From Paralcaligenes sp. KSB-10 (GTDB lineage: Bacteria; Pseudomonadota; Gammaproteobacteria; Burkholderiales; Burkholderiaceae_B): a stretch of DNA of 64,000 bases. Below, in pieces: positions 55,584 to 64,000 of the stretch. The DNA lies in assembly GCF_021266465.1 (NCBI RefSeq), contig NZ_CP089848.1:3348001-3412000 (forward strand), written 5' to 3'. Below the pieces are notes generated by a model. The model was not told the origin of the DNA, did no database searches, and was given only the letters and a program-made list of their open reading frames with translations. Position numbers and translations under genes: made by a program. Positions within the stretch are counted from its first letter, which is position 1, and the number at the start of each line of letters is the position of its first letter.

Positions 55584-56558
55584 TCAGTTCTTCTTCATGC
55601 CAACAGCATTGGCAATTTCACCCCATTTGCGGGTCTGATCGGCAATAAAGGTCTTGAATTCCGCAGGCTTCATCCCGCCTGGATCGGCACCCAGCGTGTC
55701 GAAGACCTGAACGAGCTTCGGATTTTTCAACGCTTCCACAGTATCTTTATAGAGCGTATCGCGAATTTCGGCGGGAGTGCCGGCCGGAACCAGGAGCCCA
55801 TACCAAGTCTGGAAGTTATAGCCCGGCACACCCGACGCGGCAATCGTAGGCAGCTTCGGAAAAAACTTGGACGGCTTGTCGGTGCTGACGGCAATACCCT
55901 TGACCGTACCCGCCTTGATTTGCGCCCCCGCCGAACCGCTGGTTTCGATAGCCATCTGTATCTGGCCCGAAATCAGGTCCGCCATCATCGGGGCGCCACC
56001 CTTGTAGGGGACATGAACCAGATCCGTCTTGGTCATCGACTTGAACATTTCACCGGCCATATCTTCCGTGCTGCCGATGCCCGCCGATCCGAAATTGACC
56101 AGGCCAGGATTCTTCTTGGCGTAATCGACCAATTCCTGCACCGAGTTGACCGGCAACTTCTTGTTCACGATCAGGATATTGGGCACCGAAGCCACTACAG
56201 TGACCGGATCGAAATCCTTTTCGAAGTTATAAGGCAAATGCTGATAAATGGCGGGAGCAATCGTGTGGGCGATGGTCGCGAGGAAAAGCGTGTAGCCATC
56301 CGGATGGGCGCGCGCGGCATAACCCGCCCCCAAAGTTCCGCCCGCTCCGGCGCGGTTATCCACAATCACCGACTGGCCCAGCTTTTCGCTCAGCAACTGA
56401 GCCAGAGGGCGCGCCACCATATCGGTAGTCCCGCCCGGAGTAAAGGGCACCACCAGGGTAATGGGACGGTCCGGCCACTTGGCGGCATAGGCTGTCGCGC
56501 AGAACGTACCGGCCACCAGAGCCAGGGCTCCGGTCTTCATCAAAGAAGCTAATTTCAT
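55584..56558 (-). CDS. Bug/TctC-type receptor of the tcu locus
   Basis: A 324-residue periplasmic receptor with signal peptide MKLASLMKTGALALVAGTFC. The mature start is KWPDRPITLVVPFTPGGTTD, then VDNRAGAGGTLGAGYAARAH and VPYKGGAPMMADLISGQIQM. It lies 140 bp after tcuB on the same strand, in the place where Salmonella has the tcuC permease gene. It probably delivers tricarballylate, citrate or a related acid. The partner membrane proteins are not in the window. Confidence 0.92.
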   Translation of the reverse strand: MKLASLMKTGALALVAGTFCATAYAAKWPDRPITLVVPFTPGGTTDMVARPLAQLLSEKLGQSVIVDNRAGAGGTLGAGYAARAHPDGYTLFLATIAHTIAPAIYQHLPYNFEKDFDPVTVVASVPNILIVNKKLPVNSVQELVDYAKKNPGLVNFGSAGIGSTEDMAGEMFKSMTKTDLVHVPYKGGAPMMADLISGQIQMAIETSGSAGAQIKAGTVKGIAVSTDKPSKFFPKLPTIAASGVPGYNFQTWYGLLVPAGTPAEIRDTLYKDTVEALKNPKLVQVFDTLGADPGGMKPAEFKTFIADQTRKWGEIANAVGMKKN

Positions 56559-56698
56559 TGTCTCGATTCCTTTTCGTGTCAAAGTGATTTTTAAAATGAC
56601 GCCGACTCAAGGAGCCTCTCAGACGACGCAGAAAGCGCCATGGCCTCGACAACAAGCCATAGCGCCTGCCCATTTTTACATGCAGCTTTTGCAGTTGC

Positions 56699-57865
56699 TT
56701 AATCCGATCCCAAACGAAGACGGCTGGGCAGCCTTTTTTCGATTGAGTTTTTCAGCAAGGCAGCGCACCTGAATACCCCGTGCGAGAACTTGCTGTAGGG
56801 CATGGTCAGGAAAAATGCCATGACAGACCCTAAATGTACCGCCAACAGCAGCGCCATGGCGGATGTATCGCGCAAGGCCAGCAACAGCAAGCCCGTCAGG
56901 CTGACCAGAAGCAGCAACACGATAAAACCCCGATCCATGGGTTTTTGAGCGGCATCGCCCTGCTGGGGATGCCGGTGCATATTCAGGTACAGCAGGCCCG
57001 CCGGCCCGATCAACAGGCCAATGCCGCCCAAGGTTCCCAATACGACAGGCAAACTCAGGTAAGGATATGGCGCAGGCCAATCCAGGAAAAAATGGTACAG
57101 GGTTGCGACACAGGTTGCCGCGAAACAAAGCAGGAAGCCATAAAAAGTCAGGTGGTGAAAACGCCGTCGCGCCAGCGAATACCGGTCGTCTTCATTATTG
57201 CAACCCTCACCGTGGCCGCCGTCCAGATATTTCAGGCTCAGCGCATCGCCCGCCGCCTCGGCAAATGCCGGCCCTTTGCCCGTTTGCAAGGCTTCGGCCG
57301 GCGACACATCGCGCCAGAACCGCCGTACGCCTATACCCAGCGACAGCACGGCACAGACAAAAACCACGCCGAACATCGCGGCCAGCAGGTTATGCGGAAA
57401 AATCGCATAAAAATTGCCGGCCATGGGCTCGTGCAGCAAAGTCCCGGTCATGGCCAGGGCCAGCACCAGGAACAAGGCCAGGCCCGCTGCCACCGCTATC
57501 GCCAGGGTGGCGCCAGCGCTCTTGTATAGCACCCCTACCGCACGCGGCCACGCGTATTCGGTATAGGTATCGAGCCGGACCCTGGCCATGGCTTGCGGCA
57601 CATTCACCCCGAATTCGTGCGGCGGCGCGTATTGACAGGCATGCAGGCATGCGCCGCAGTTATGGCACAGGTTGGCCAGGTAATTCACATCGGCCTTGGT
57701 GAAATCCAGGCGCCGGGTCATGGCCGGAAAGACCGCGCAAAACCCTTCGCAGTAGCGGCAGGCATTGCATATCTGCATCACGCGGGAAACCTCTTCCTCG
57801 TTGCGAGTCAGCTGTATGGGCTGCCAGGTCTGGGCCTCGCTGGTCAGGCTCTGTAAAGTTTGCAT
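56699..57865 (-). CDS. tcuB: Tricarballylate utilisation protein TcuB
   Basis: A membrane iron-sulfur and heme protein that reoxidises the FAD of TcuA. The 388-residue product has two 4Fe-4S type motifs, [15 protein letters not shown] and [16 protein letters not shown], in its first 85 residues, and about six membrane segments after residue 120 with histidines suitable for heme. It lies 12 bp after tcuA. Confidence 0.93.
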   Translation of the reverse strand: MQTLQSLTSEAQTWQPIQLTRNEEEVSRVMQICNACRYCEGFCAVFPAMTRRLDFTKADVNYLANLCHNCGACLHACQYAPPHEFGVNVPQAMARVRLDTYTEYAWPRAVGVLYKSAGATLAIAVAAGLALFLVLALAMTGTLLHEPMAGNFYAIFPHNLLAAMFGVVFVCAVLSLGIGVRRFWRDVSPAEALQTGKGPAFAEAAGDALSLKYLDGGHGEGCNNEDDRYSLARRRFHHLTFYGFLLCFAATCVATLYHFFLDWPAPYPYLSLPVVLGTLGGIGLLIGPAGLLYLNMHRHPQQGDAAQKPMDRGFIVLLLLVSLTGLLLLALRDTSAMALLLAVHLGSVMAFFLTMPYSKFSHGVFRCAALLKNSIEKRLPSRLRLGSD

Positions 57866-57877
57866 GTTCGGTTCCGA

Positions 57878-59272
57878 TTAAACGTGAGCGGCGGTGTGCT
57901 GCGCGGCAGAGGCGGCCTGAGTGCCCGCGATGCGGCCAAACGCCATGCCGATCGACATGCCGACACCGGCGGTATAGCCCTTGCCCAGCACATTGCCGGC
58001 CATGATCTCGCCGGCCGCAAACAGATTGGCGCTGGGCTTGCCGCCAAAGTGCACCCGGGCCCGGTCGTCCACCTTGACGCCCAGATAGGTAAACGTGATG
58101 CCCGGCCGCAATGCATAGGCGTAATAAGGGGGGGTGTCCAACGGGCGGGCCCAATGCGTTTTTACGGGCGCAATGCCTTCGGTATGGCAGTCGTCCAGCA
58201 CTTCATGATCGAAAGTGCCGAGGCGGCAGGCTGCGTTATAGGATTGCACCGTCTCCAGGAATTTTTGCTCCGGCAGGCCCAACTGACGAACCAGATCAGG
58301 CAAGGTGTTGGCAACAATGCCGGGAAATACCGGCGGCATGAATCGACCGATGGCCTTGGCGTCGATAATCGAATAGGCAATCTGGCCGGGCTGGTGCGCC
58401 ACCAGGCGCCCCCAGATGGCATAGCGCTTGGGCCAGAAATCTTCGCCTTCATCATAGAAACGCTCGGCCTTGCCGTTCACGACGATACCCAGGGATACAC
58501 AATCGATCCGGGTACAGATGCCGCCGTCGTACAGGGGCGCCCGGGCATCTATCGCCACCGAATGGGATTGTGTGGGATCGCCTATGGAGTCGGCCCCGGA
58601 CTGGAGCAAATCCTTGAGAACGACCCCCATGTTGAAGCGGGTGCCGCGTATCAGGAAGTTGTCGGCTACCCACTCGCCATTGACCTGGCCCCACGCTTCA
58701 CGCAGCCACTCCCGGTTCGATTCGAATCCGCCGCAAGCCACGACACAAGCTCTGGCCTCGATCCGTTCGTCGCCGATACGGGCGGCCACAAAGCGATCGC
58801 CATCCAGTTCAAGGGAATCGACCGGTGCGTCATAGCGAATCTGTATGCCCAGGTTTTCCGCGCTGCGGAAATACGCATTGATCAGGGCCTTGCCCCCGCC
58901 CATGAAAAAGGCATTGGTGCGGGCCACATGCAAGGTCCCGGACAAGGATGGCTGGAACCGCACGCCATGCTTGCGCATCCAGTCCCGGCAGTTCGATGAA
59001 GCGCGTATCACCAGGCGAGCCAGATGTTCGTCGGTCTGGCCTCCTGTTACCTTGAGCAGATCCTGCCAGTATTCTTCTTCGGGATAGGCCTCGACCAGGA
59101 CGTCTTGCGGCGCATCGTGCATGCAGCGCAAATTTCGAGTGTGCTGGGAATTGCCGCCGCGCCACTCGCGCGGCGCCGACTCGAGCAGCAGCACGCTGGC
59201 CCCGGCTTCGCGCGCCATCAGCGCGGCACAAAGAGCGGCATTGCCTCCGCCTATTACCAATACATCGACCAT
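57878..59272 (-). CDS. tcuA: FAD-dependent tricarballylate dehydrogenase TcuA
   Basis: Oxidises tricarballylate to cis-aconitate with FAD. The 464-residue protein starts MVDVLVIGGGNAALCAALMA, the FAD-binding fold, and has GGNSQHTRNLRCMHDAP, AFFMGGGKALINAYF and the C-terminal NLFAAGEIMAGNVLGKGYTA characteristic of the fumarate-reductase-like flavoproteins. GGGAG stands before two adjacent ATGs; I used the second. It is followed by tcuB and preceded by tcuR on the same strand. Confidence 0.93.
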   Translation of the reverse strand: MVDVLVIGGGNAALCAALMAREAGASVLLLESAPREWRGGNSQHTRNLRCMHDAPQDVLVEAYPEEEYWQDLLKVTGGQTDEHLARLVIRASSNCRDWMRKHGVRFQPSLSGTLHVARTNAFFMGGGKALINAYFRSAENLGIQIRYDAPVDSLELDGDRFVAARIGDERIEARACVVACGGFESNREWLREAWGQVNGEWVADNFLIRGTRFNMGVVLKDLLQSGADSIGDPTQSHSVAIDARAPLYDGGICTRIDCVSLGIVVNGKAERFYDEGEDFWPKRYAIWGRLVAHQPGQIAYSIIDAKAIGRFMPPVFPGIVANTLPDLVRQLGLPEQKFLETVQSYNAACRLGTFDHEVLDDCHTEGIAPVKTHWARPLDTPPYYAYALRPGITFTYLGVKVDDRARVHFGGKPSANLFAAGEIMAGNVLGKGYTAGVGMSIGMAFGRIAGTQAASAAQHTAAHV

Positions 59273-59351
59273 CATTCGACTCCCGGATACCAACCGATAA
59301 CTCTATCCGACAATCCCATCGGCCACTAGACAGCTAAGACTGATGGGGCCT

Positions 59352-60278
59352 TCACGATTTGTGAAGAGTTGCTCCCATCCAGCACCCCTCGGCAACCAGG
59401 GATTTGACCGTGCTCAGCAAGACGACGCGCGCGGCCAGTGCGGCCGGCGACAGCTCGTCCTCGCTCAGACTGGCCAGAATATTCTGGCGCCCCACTTGCA
59501 GATCGGAGATTTCCACCAGGCGCATGGCATCGCCGCTTAAGCGCGCGATAGCCGCGCCCGGCTGTATGGTGGCCCCGTACCCGGCGCGCACCGCATCCAT
59601 CAGCATGGCCAGGGAGTCGATTTCCATCACAATATTAGGGGCAACCTTGTTCCGGGCAAACGCCGCATTCAGCGTGGATCGCAAGCCGTGCGAGCCCGTC
59701 GGCAAAATCAGGGGCAAAGCGCCCACCTGGTCGAGACGAATGCGTTTGGCCCTGGGCATCTTGGGCAGGGCCGGCGAAAAAATCACAAACAGGCGCTCAC
59801 TCAGCAATGGCGTGGTACTCCAGCGCTGCGCCATCTCGGTCTGAAATACCACAGCCAGATCCAGCTGGCGGGTATTGAGCATGGCGGACAAATGGCCCGA
59901 CAAGGTTTCCACCATATGCAGGCGCACATCGGGATAGCGTTCGCGCATGGCCTGCATGAATGGCAGTCCCAGTATCGACGCCGTGGTGGGCGCCATTCCC
60001 ACGCTCACATGCCCCGACAATCGCGCCTGCTGGGCGGCCTGGCTGGCATGCTCGACATGCCGCAGGGCCAGTTGCGCCTGCCTGAAAAAAGCCAGCCCGG
60101 CATCGGTGGGAATCACGCCGCTCGAAGTGCGCTGCAACAAGCGCGTGGCCAGCTCGCCTTCCAGGCGGCTGATTTGCTGGCTCAGCGCGGAGGTCACGAC
60201 CCCCAGCTCGAGCGCGGCGCGGCCCAGGCTGCCCGCCTCGACCGCACACACAAAGTAACGCAACTGGCGCAATTCCAT
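59352..60278 (-). CDS. tcuR: LysR-family regulator TcuR
   Basis: A 308-residue LysR protein. The HTH is MELRQLRYFVCAVEAGSLGR followed by LGVVTSALSQQISRLEGELA. The effector domain starts GHVSVGMAPTTASILGLPF. It lies 79 bp upstream of tcuA on the same strand and matches the tcuR position in tricarballylate loci. The ligand is probably tricarballylate. Confidence 0.88.
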   Translation of the reverse strand: MELRQLRYFVCAVEAGSLGRAALELGVVTSALSQQISRLEGELATRLLQRTSSGVIPTDAGLAFFRQAQLALRHVEHASQAAQQARLSGHVSVGMAPTTASILGLPFMQAMRERYPDVRLHMVETLSGHLSAMLNTRQLDLAVVFQTEMAQRWSTTPLLSERLFVIFSPALPKMPRAKRIRLDQVGALPLILPTGSHGLRSTLNAAFARNKVAPNIVMEIDSLAMLMDAVRAGYGATIQPGAAIARLSGDAMRLVEISDLQVGRQNILASLSEDELSPAALAARVVLLSTVKSLVAEGCWMGATLHKS

Positions 60279-60481
60279 TTCAAATCCTCTGAAGCAGGGA
60301 CAGTGTAGCCAGTTTCATGGCCCTGGCCCAGCGCCGGCAATGGCCAGAACACGGCCGACCGCTTGCCAACCGGCCTGGAGCCGGCGTAGGATGACTTGCA
60401 TGGTGGCATTGCTTGATCGTTGGAAGCAATAAAAGGTAGGCCCGAATTTATTCCCATGAATTTAGCCCAGGAGCCAGAACC

Positions 60482-61054
60482 ATGATTCAATTTTCCCTGC
60501 ATCCGGCCATTGATCACTGCATCAAGCCAGCCGACCCGTCTTTTGCCGGCGGTACGCTGCAATGCCTCTGTCCCGACAACAAGGTGGAAGTCCGGGTTTC
60601 CTCGCAAACGGCACACAACCATTTGTGCGGCTGCTCCAAATGCTGGAAGCCCGAAGGCGCATTATTCTCGCAAGTGGCGGTCGTCTCGCGCGATAAGGTC
60701 ACAGTCACTGCTCATCCCGAAAAGCTTGCCGTGGTCGACTCCGGCGCCACTATCAAGCGCTATGCCTGCAAGGGCTGTGGAGCCTATATGTACGGGCGCA
60801 TCGATAACGAAAACCACCCTTTTTTCGGGCTGGATTTTGTTCATACTGAATTATCCCCCGACGGCGGCTGGTCGCCGCCCGAATTTGCCGCGTTTGTATC
60901 GTCCATTATTGAAAGCGGTACCGATCCTGGCAACATGGCATCCATCCGCCGAAGCCTCAGGGAAAAAGGGCTGGAACCCTACGATTGTCTGTCGCCGGCA
61001 CTCATGGATGCCATTGCCACGCACGTGGCCAAGGCCTCGGGGGTGCTGCATTAG
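60482..61054 (+). CDS. gfa: Gfa, S-(hydroxymethyl)glutathione synthase-like
   Basis: A 190-residue zinc protein of the glutathione-dependent formaldehyde-activating family. The zinc cysteines are in [17 protein letters not shown] and [11 protein letters not shown], and the C-terminal part ([40 protein letters not shown]) belongs to the Gfa subgroup proper. It promotes or traps the formaldehyde-glutathione adduct. No adjacent formaldehyde dehydrogenase is seen. It converges on repeat locus D. Confidence 0.92.
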   Translation: MIQFSLHPAIDHCIKPADPSFAGGTLQCLCPDNKVEVRVSSQTAHNHLCGCSKCWKPEGALFSQVAVVSRDKVTVTAHPEKLAVVDSGATIKRYACKGCGAYMYGRIDNENHPFFGLDFVHTELSPDGGWSPPEFAAFVSSIIESGTDPGNMASIRRSLREKGLEPYDCLSPALMDAIATHVAKASGVLH

Positions 61055-61102
61055 GCTTGGGGCATTGGGCTGTGTGGGCGGTGGTGGTATTTCTATAAAG
61101 AC

Positions 61103-61323
61103 GCCGCAGGGTGGGCGGTGCTGTGCAGTCCGGCACGTCCAGCGGTCGGCTAGCTGCGCTAGCCGACTACCCGGGTCTGCCTCGTCCAGGCGGGCGTCGG
61201 GCGAACTCGCCCGGCCTCGCGAGGCCGGGCTCAGACAGCGCCCGCCGAAAGCCCCCGCCTTCCCTTCGTCAGCACCCGGCGCTGGACTACCGCCGGACTG
61301 CACAGCACCGCCCACCCTGCGGC
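61103..61323 (+). repeat. Unit Q, locus D
   Basis: A 221-bp copy with perfect 32-bp arms (61103-61134 and 61292-61323). The lateral hairpin (61145-61167) is GTCGGCTAGC-TGC-GCTAGCCGAC and the apical palindrome CCCGGCCTCGCGAGGCCGGG is at 61210-61229. Sense orientation follows from gfa. Confidence 0.92.
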
Positions 61324-61418
61324 TTGCGTTGAGGCAATGCATAGAGAAGAAGCATTGAGGTCATGCATCGAGGTATACGCTGGGTCGGCAAGCTCATTCC
61401 AGGCATGCCACAACGCGA

Positions 61419-61620
61419 GCCGTCTATCGGGGCTTGGGGTCAGGACCGGCGTAAGGCGTGCGCCGGATGCTACCGTAGGGAAGGCGGGGGCTTTCGGCGG
61501 GCCATGTTTGAGCGTAGCCGCGCCAGCGGCGTAGCGAGTTTGGCCCGACGCCCGCCTGGACGAGGTAGATCCGGATCAAGCACGCCGTGCCGGGCCTGAC
61601 CCCAAGCCCCGATAGACGGC
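61419..61620 (-). repeat. Unit P, locus D
   Basis: A 202-bp copy. The arms (61419-61450 and 61589-61620) pair except at one base near the inner end (TCAGGACC against TCAGGCCC when both are read inward). Read-through from the GT39 gene would transcribe it in sense. Confidence 0.91.
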
Positions 61621-61697
61621 GTCTTAAAATACCAAAACGTAAATACCAAAGCGACCAAAACACTCGAGTGCCATAAACAACTCAACCCAAAAATACC

Positions 61698-63254
61698 CTA
61701 ATGTCCCGCCACATGGAGGCATGCCGCCTCGGGCGGAATAATGCCCCAATTGATCACAATCAAGGGACTTTTTGCCGACGACCAGCGCTGCTCCACCACA
61801 CCCTTGAATCTTGCCTGATCGTACAGTTTCCGTATACCCGGATTGGGCGCATTGCTATCGGTGGTGGTGCTGTAGGCAACCAGCATGCCGCATGTCATGA
61901 CATCGACAGATTTCAACCAGGGCGATTCCTGCTTGCTGCCGTCGATGAACACATTGGCGCTGGGCTTGATGTGCACGGCAATATTACCGCCCAACCAGGT
62001 GTCGCTTGCCACCAGCGTCAGGGGGACACCGGGTACATGCTGACGCCAGACATCCTGCATTTCCCGGGATATGGCCAGGCCTGGAAACGTTGAATCGGTT
62101 TTGCGGCCCGTGTAGTAGGCCAAAGGCCCCCGTCCAACCGCATAGCCCACGGCCATCAGGACCTGAATGGCAATAACCGTAATGGCCGCGCGCCGCAAAA
62201 CGGTATTTTCATTACCACGCAACCACCAGAATGCATAAAACCCGAACAACACAAAAAAGGTACTGGCCCAGGAACTTCCCAACCTGGTGCCAAGAATGCC
62301 CGATACCAGCACAGTCAGCACAACAGGGCTCAGGCCCACTATCAATAAAAATGAACGATCCCAGGCGCTCAGGGCAGCCGCGTACCGCTGCACACTTGAA
62401 GAGTCCGGCTCTTGCGCCGCAGCCGCATTGCGGCTACGGCGATCCCAGAAAAACAGGACCAGCCACGCCACCAGCATGGGGCTTAGCCGGCCCAGCTGAG
62501 TGGTGCTGAAACCCCAGATATCGCCAAGCACGCTGAACGGAACCTGCCCAGGCTCTATGGATTCATTAGCGTAGTACAGCGGCTCGAACGAATGCTGGAA
62601 AAGCCAATAGACATGCGGTGAAATAACGATCAGAAACGTCAGCAGTGCCAGCAATACGCCTTTTCTGGCAGCCGCCTGCAGATAGTGCTTCTGCCAGACC
62701 ACAAATACAAAAAATGCCGCGAACTGGATCAGCGCGCTGTATTTGGTGATGAACGCCATGCCGCAAGCCGCCCCCAGCCAAAGCCAGTCGGACATCTTCT
62801 GATAGCGCAGCGCCCGATAAAACAGCCATGTCGAGGCAACAATCGACCACAACTGCACCGAGTTGTGGTTGTACATGGTGGCCCTGACCGAGAAATACGA
62901 GGTAATCGACACCAGCAGCATGGCGATGAAAGCCCGCCTGGGCGTGGTGAATTCGCAGCCCAGCAACCAGACAAACCACAGGGCTATGGCCGAAAACAGC
63001 TGCCCGGCCAGAAACGTCAGCCAAATGGGCTTGCCAAACAGCGACGTCAAGCCGTACATGAACCACGCCGGTACAGGTGGATGTTTGTAATATCCCCATT
63101 CGAAGCTCGACGCCCAGACGAGCTCTTCCATATTGTCCAGGTCGGGCGACTTGTGGCTGATGCCGCATAACAGCGACCACAAAGCCACCATGCCCAACAA
63201 AAACAATAGGACGTAAAACCGTGCAGAGAAGCTTTTCTTGGTAGACGCAATCAT
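61698..63254 (-). CDS. GT39-type glycosyltransferase (ArnT-like membrane protein)
   Basis: A 518-residue membrane protein with about eleven segments. The first periplasmic loop has the acidic pair LDNMEELVWASSFEWGYYKH, then PPVPAWFMYGL, the GT39/PMT pattern. FSVRATMYNHNSVQLWSIV and FITKYSALIQ follow. A soluble C-terminal domain (TLVASDTWLGGNIAVHIKP) ends the protein. It likely transfers a sugar from a polyprenyl phosphate to a lipid or glycan at the periplasmic face. The start at 63254 (MIASTKK) is uncertain; an ATG 11 codons earlier exists. Confidence 0.87.
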   Translation of the reverse strand: MIASTKKSFSARFYVLLFLLGMVALWSLLCGISHKSPDLDNMEELVWASSFEWGYYKHPPVPAWFMYGLTSLFGKPIWLTFLAGQLFSAIALWFVWLLGCEFTTPRRAFIAMLLVSITSYFSVRATMYNHNSVQLWSIVASTWLFYRALRYQKMSDWLWLGAACGMAFITKYSALIQFAAFFVFVVWQKHYLQAAARKGVLLALLTFLIVISPHVYWLFQHSFEPLYYANESIEPGQVPFSVLGDIWGFSTTQLGRLSPMLVAWLVLFFWDRRSRNAAAAQEPDSSSVQRYAAALSAWDRSFLLIVGLSPVVLTVLVSGILGTRLGSSWASTFFVLFGFYAFWWLRGNENTVLRRAAITVIAIQVLMAVGYAVGRGPLAYYTGRKTDSTFPGLAISREMQDVWRQHVPGVPLTLVASDTWLGGNIAVHIKPSANVFIDGSKQESPWLKSVDVMTCGMLVAYSTTTDSNAPNPGIRKLYDQARFKGVVEQRWSSAKSPLIVINWGIIPPEAACLHVAGH

Positions 63255-63342
63255 GATGCGCCATAGTACCAAGCCGCGACGGGCCATGGAAATCCGGTGC
63301 GGCTAGTCCAGGAGGATCCAGCCGTGCCAGGGGGGGATTGGC

Positions 63343-64000
63343 CTATAAATCCACTTTAAGCCTGCCTTGCTTGATCAAAGCCGAAACTTTTTTCATTTCG
63401 GCACGCAAGGTATCTTCCAACTGCCGAGCCGAGCCGCCCGTGGTGATGAATCCCTGCACCGTCAGGTTTTTACTGACAACATCTTTCTTCAGGGCTTCGT
63501 TGACGCCTTTGTTCAAGGTTTCGACAACGGCCGGCGAGGTTCCAGCCGGAGCGTAGGTGGCATAACTGATTTCAGCGGTAAAGCCCGGATACCCGCTTTC
63601 AGCCACGGTGGGAAATTGGGGGAAATCCTTCAGCCGCTCAAGACTTGTAACCGCCAGCACTTTCAAGCGGCCACCCTTCAGATAAGGCTCCACGGCAGCG
63701 ACCGTGGCAACGACAACTTGTATTTGCGCTCCCATCAAATCCGTCATCATGGGGCCCGTTCCCCGATAAGGCACATGCATCATGCTTATACCGGTTTCGA
63801 CTTGCAGCAGCTCAGTCGCTATATGCTGCGGAGTGGCGTTGCCGGGCGTTCCATACGACAACTGATTTGGGGTTTTTTTGGCCAAAGCAACGAGATCCTG
63901 CAGCGTCTCCACTTTCAACTCGGAATTTACCGCGATCATATAGAACGACCGCGCTATGGAACACACGGGCGTGAGCCGTTTCAACAGATCGTCGGCCGAT
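63343..64000 (-). CDS. Bug/TctC-type receptor (5' end outside window)
   Basis: The C-terminal part of a third Bug receptor, open to the window edge. It includes FYMIAVNSELKVETLQDLVA, LSYGTPGNATPQHIATELL and MMHVPYRGTGPMMTDLMGAQ, then VLAVTSLERLKDFPQFPTVA. The signal peptide and ligand motif lie outside. It is downstream of nothing visible, and no TctA/TctB partner is seen. Confidence 0.9.
   Translation of the reverse strand, partial: SADDLLKRLTPVCSIARSFYMIAVNSELKVETLQDLVALAKKTPNQLSYGTPGNATPQHIATELLQVETGISMMHVPYRGTGPMMTDLMGAQIQVVVATVAAVEPYLKGGRLKVLAVTSLERLKDFPQFPTVAESGYPGFTAEISYATYAPAGTSPAVVETLNKGVNEALKKDVVSKNLTVQGFITTGGSARQLEDTLRAEMKKVSALIKQGRLKVDL

Larger units (their letters stand above)
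61069..61697. repeat. Composite P-Q structured repeat, locus D
   Basis: Same orientation as locus B: Q-side border (to 61102), unit Q (61103-61323), spacer (61324-61418), unit P (61419-61620), AT-rich border (61621-61697). The spacer is the shortest of the four. Its two ends, read outward from each unit, are CTCGCGTTGTGGCATGCC and CTTGCGTTGAGGCAATGC, which are clear versions of one sequence. It sits between convergent gfa (+) and the GT39 gene (-), touching the GT39 stop codon. Confidence 0.93.

Overview
The window (64 kb, high GC, almost fully coding) looks like a chromosome segment of a betaproteobacterium of the Burkholderiales, most likely Alcaligenaceae (Bordetella/Achromobacter/Pusillimonas-like). 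The reasons are three Bug/TctC-type solute receptors without adjacent TctA/TctB genes, many LysR/GntR/IclR regulators beside small catabolic operons, a PuuD-type membrane urate oxidase, and a tcuRAB-type locus. This placement is an inference from gene content. I saw no rRNA, tRNA, CRISPR array, transposase or phage gene.

Layout. 1-6.8 kb: end of an SDR gene, repeat locus A, AMP nucleosidase, AEC permease, a YegP-like protein, a fasciclin/ECF sigma/anti-sigma operon and a pterin dehydratase. 6.9-21.2 kb: purine catabolism (puuD, uraH, GntR regulator, puuE, alc, guaD, xdhC-xdhB-xdhA, LysR regulator, purine permease, uraD). 21.3-30.2 kb: glyoxylate assimilation (LysR regulator, gcl, hyi, glxR, an internally deleted glycerate kinase, pyk, glcB). 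30.3-31 kb: repeat locus B. 31-34.2 kb: MHS-type transporter, M20 amidohydrolase and MarR regulator. 34.3-40.2 kb: GntR regulator, ABC transporter, IlvD/Edd-type dehydratase and RraA-like aldolase, probably for a sugar acid. 40.3-41 kb: repeat locus C. 41.1-44 kb: IclR regulator, FAD monooxygenase and DUF2783 protein. 44-55.3 kb: aminotransferase, EamA transporter, MOSC protein, amino-acid ABC transporter lacking an ATPase gene, CoA transferase, dinB, LysR regulator, Bug receptor, esterase and a small oxidoreductase-like protein. 55.6-60.3 kb: Bug receptor-tcuB-tcuA-tcuR. 60.5-64 kb: gfa, repeat locus D, a GT39-type glycosyltransferase and a truncated Bug receptor.

How the genes work together. 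Guanine and hypoxanthine would enter by the NCS2 permease. GuaD and Xdh lead to urate; PuuD, UraH and UraD lead to allantoin; PuuE and allantoicase lead to ureidoglycolate. A ureidoglycolate lyase is not in the window. The resulting glyoxylate can go to malate (GlcB) or, through Gcl and GlxR, to glycerate. The next enzyme, glycerate kinase, survives here only as an in-frame remnant of about 110 codons lying between glxR and pyk.

The most unusual structure is a four-copy, non-coding composite repeat of roughly 610-750 bp. Each copy contains two related structured units, P (199-202 bp) and Q (221 bp), in inverted orientation. Each unit is bounded by inverted arms of about 32 bp. The P and Q arms differ in sequence but the cores are shared. 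Copies differ from one another by changes that occur in both arms together, so pairing is kept. All four copies sit between convergent genes, placed so that each neighbouring gene would be followed by one sense-oriented unit. I propose a mobile or formerly mobile structured 3'-end element, possibly acting as a bidirectional terminator or transcript stabiliser; this function is inferred.
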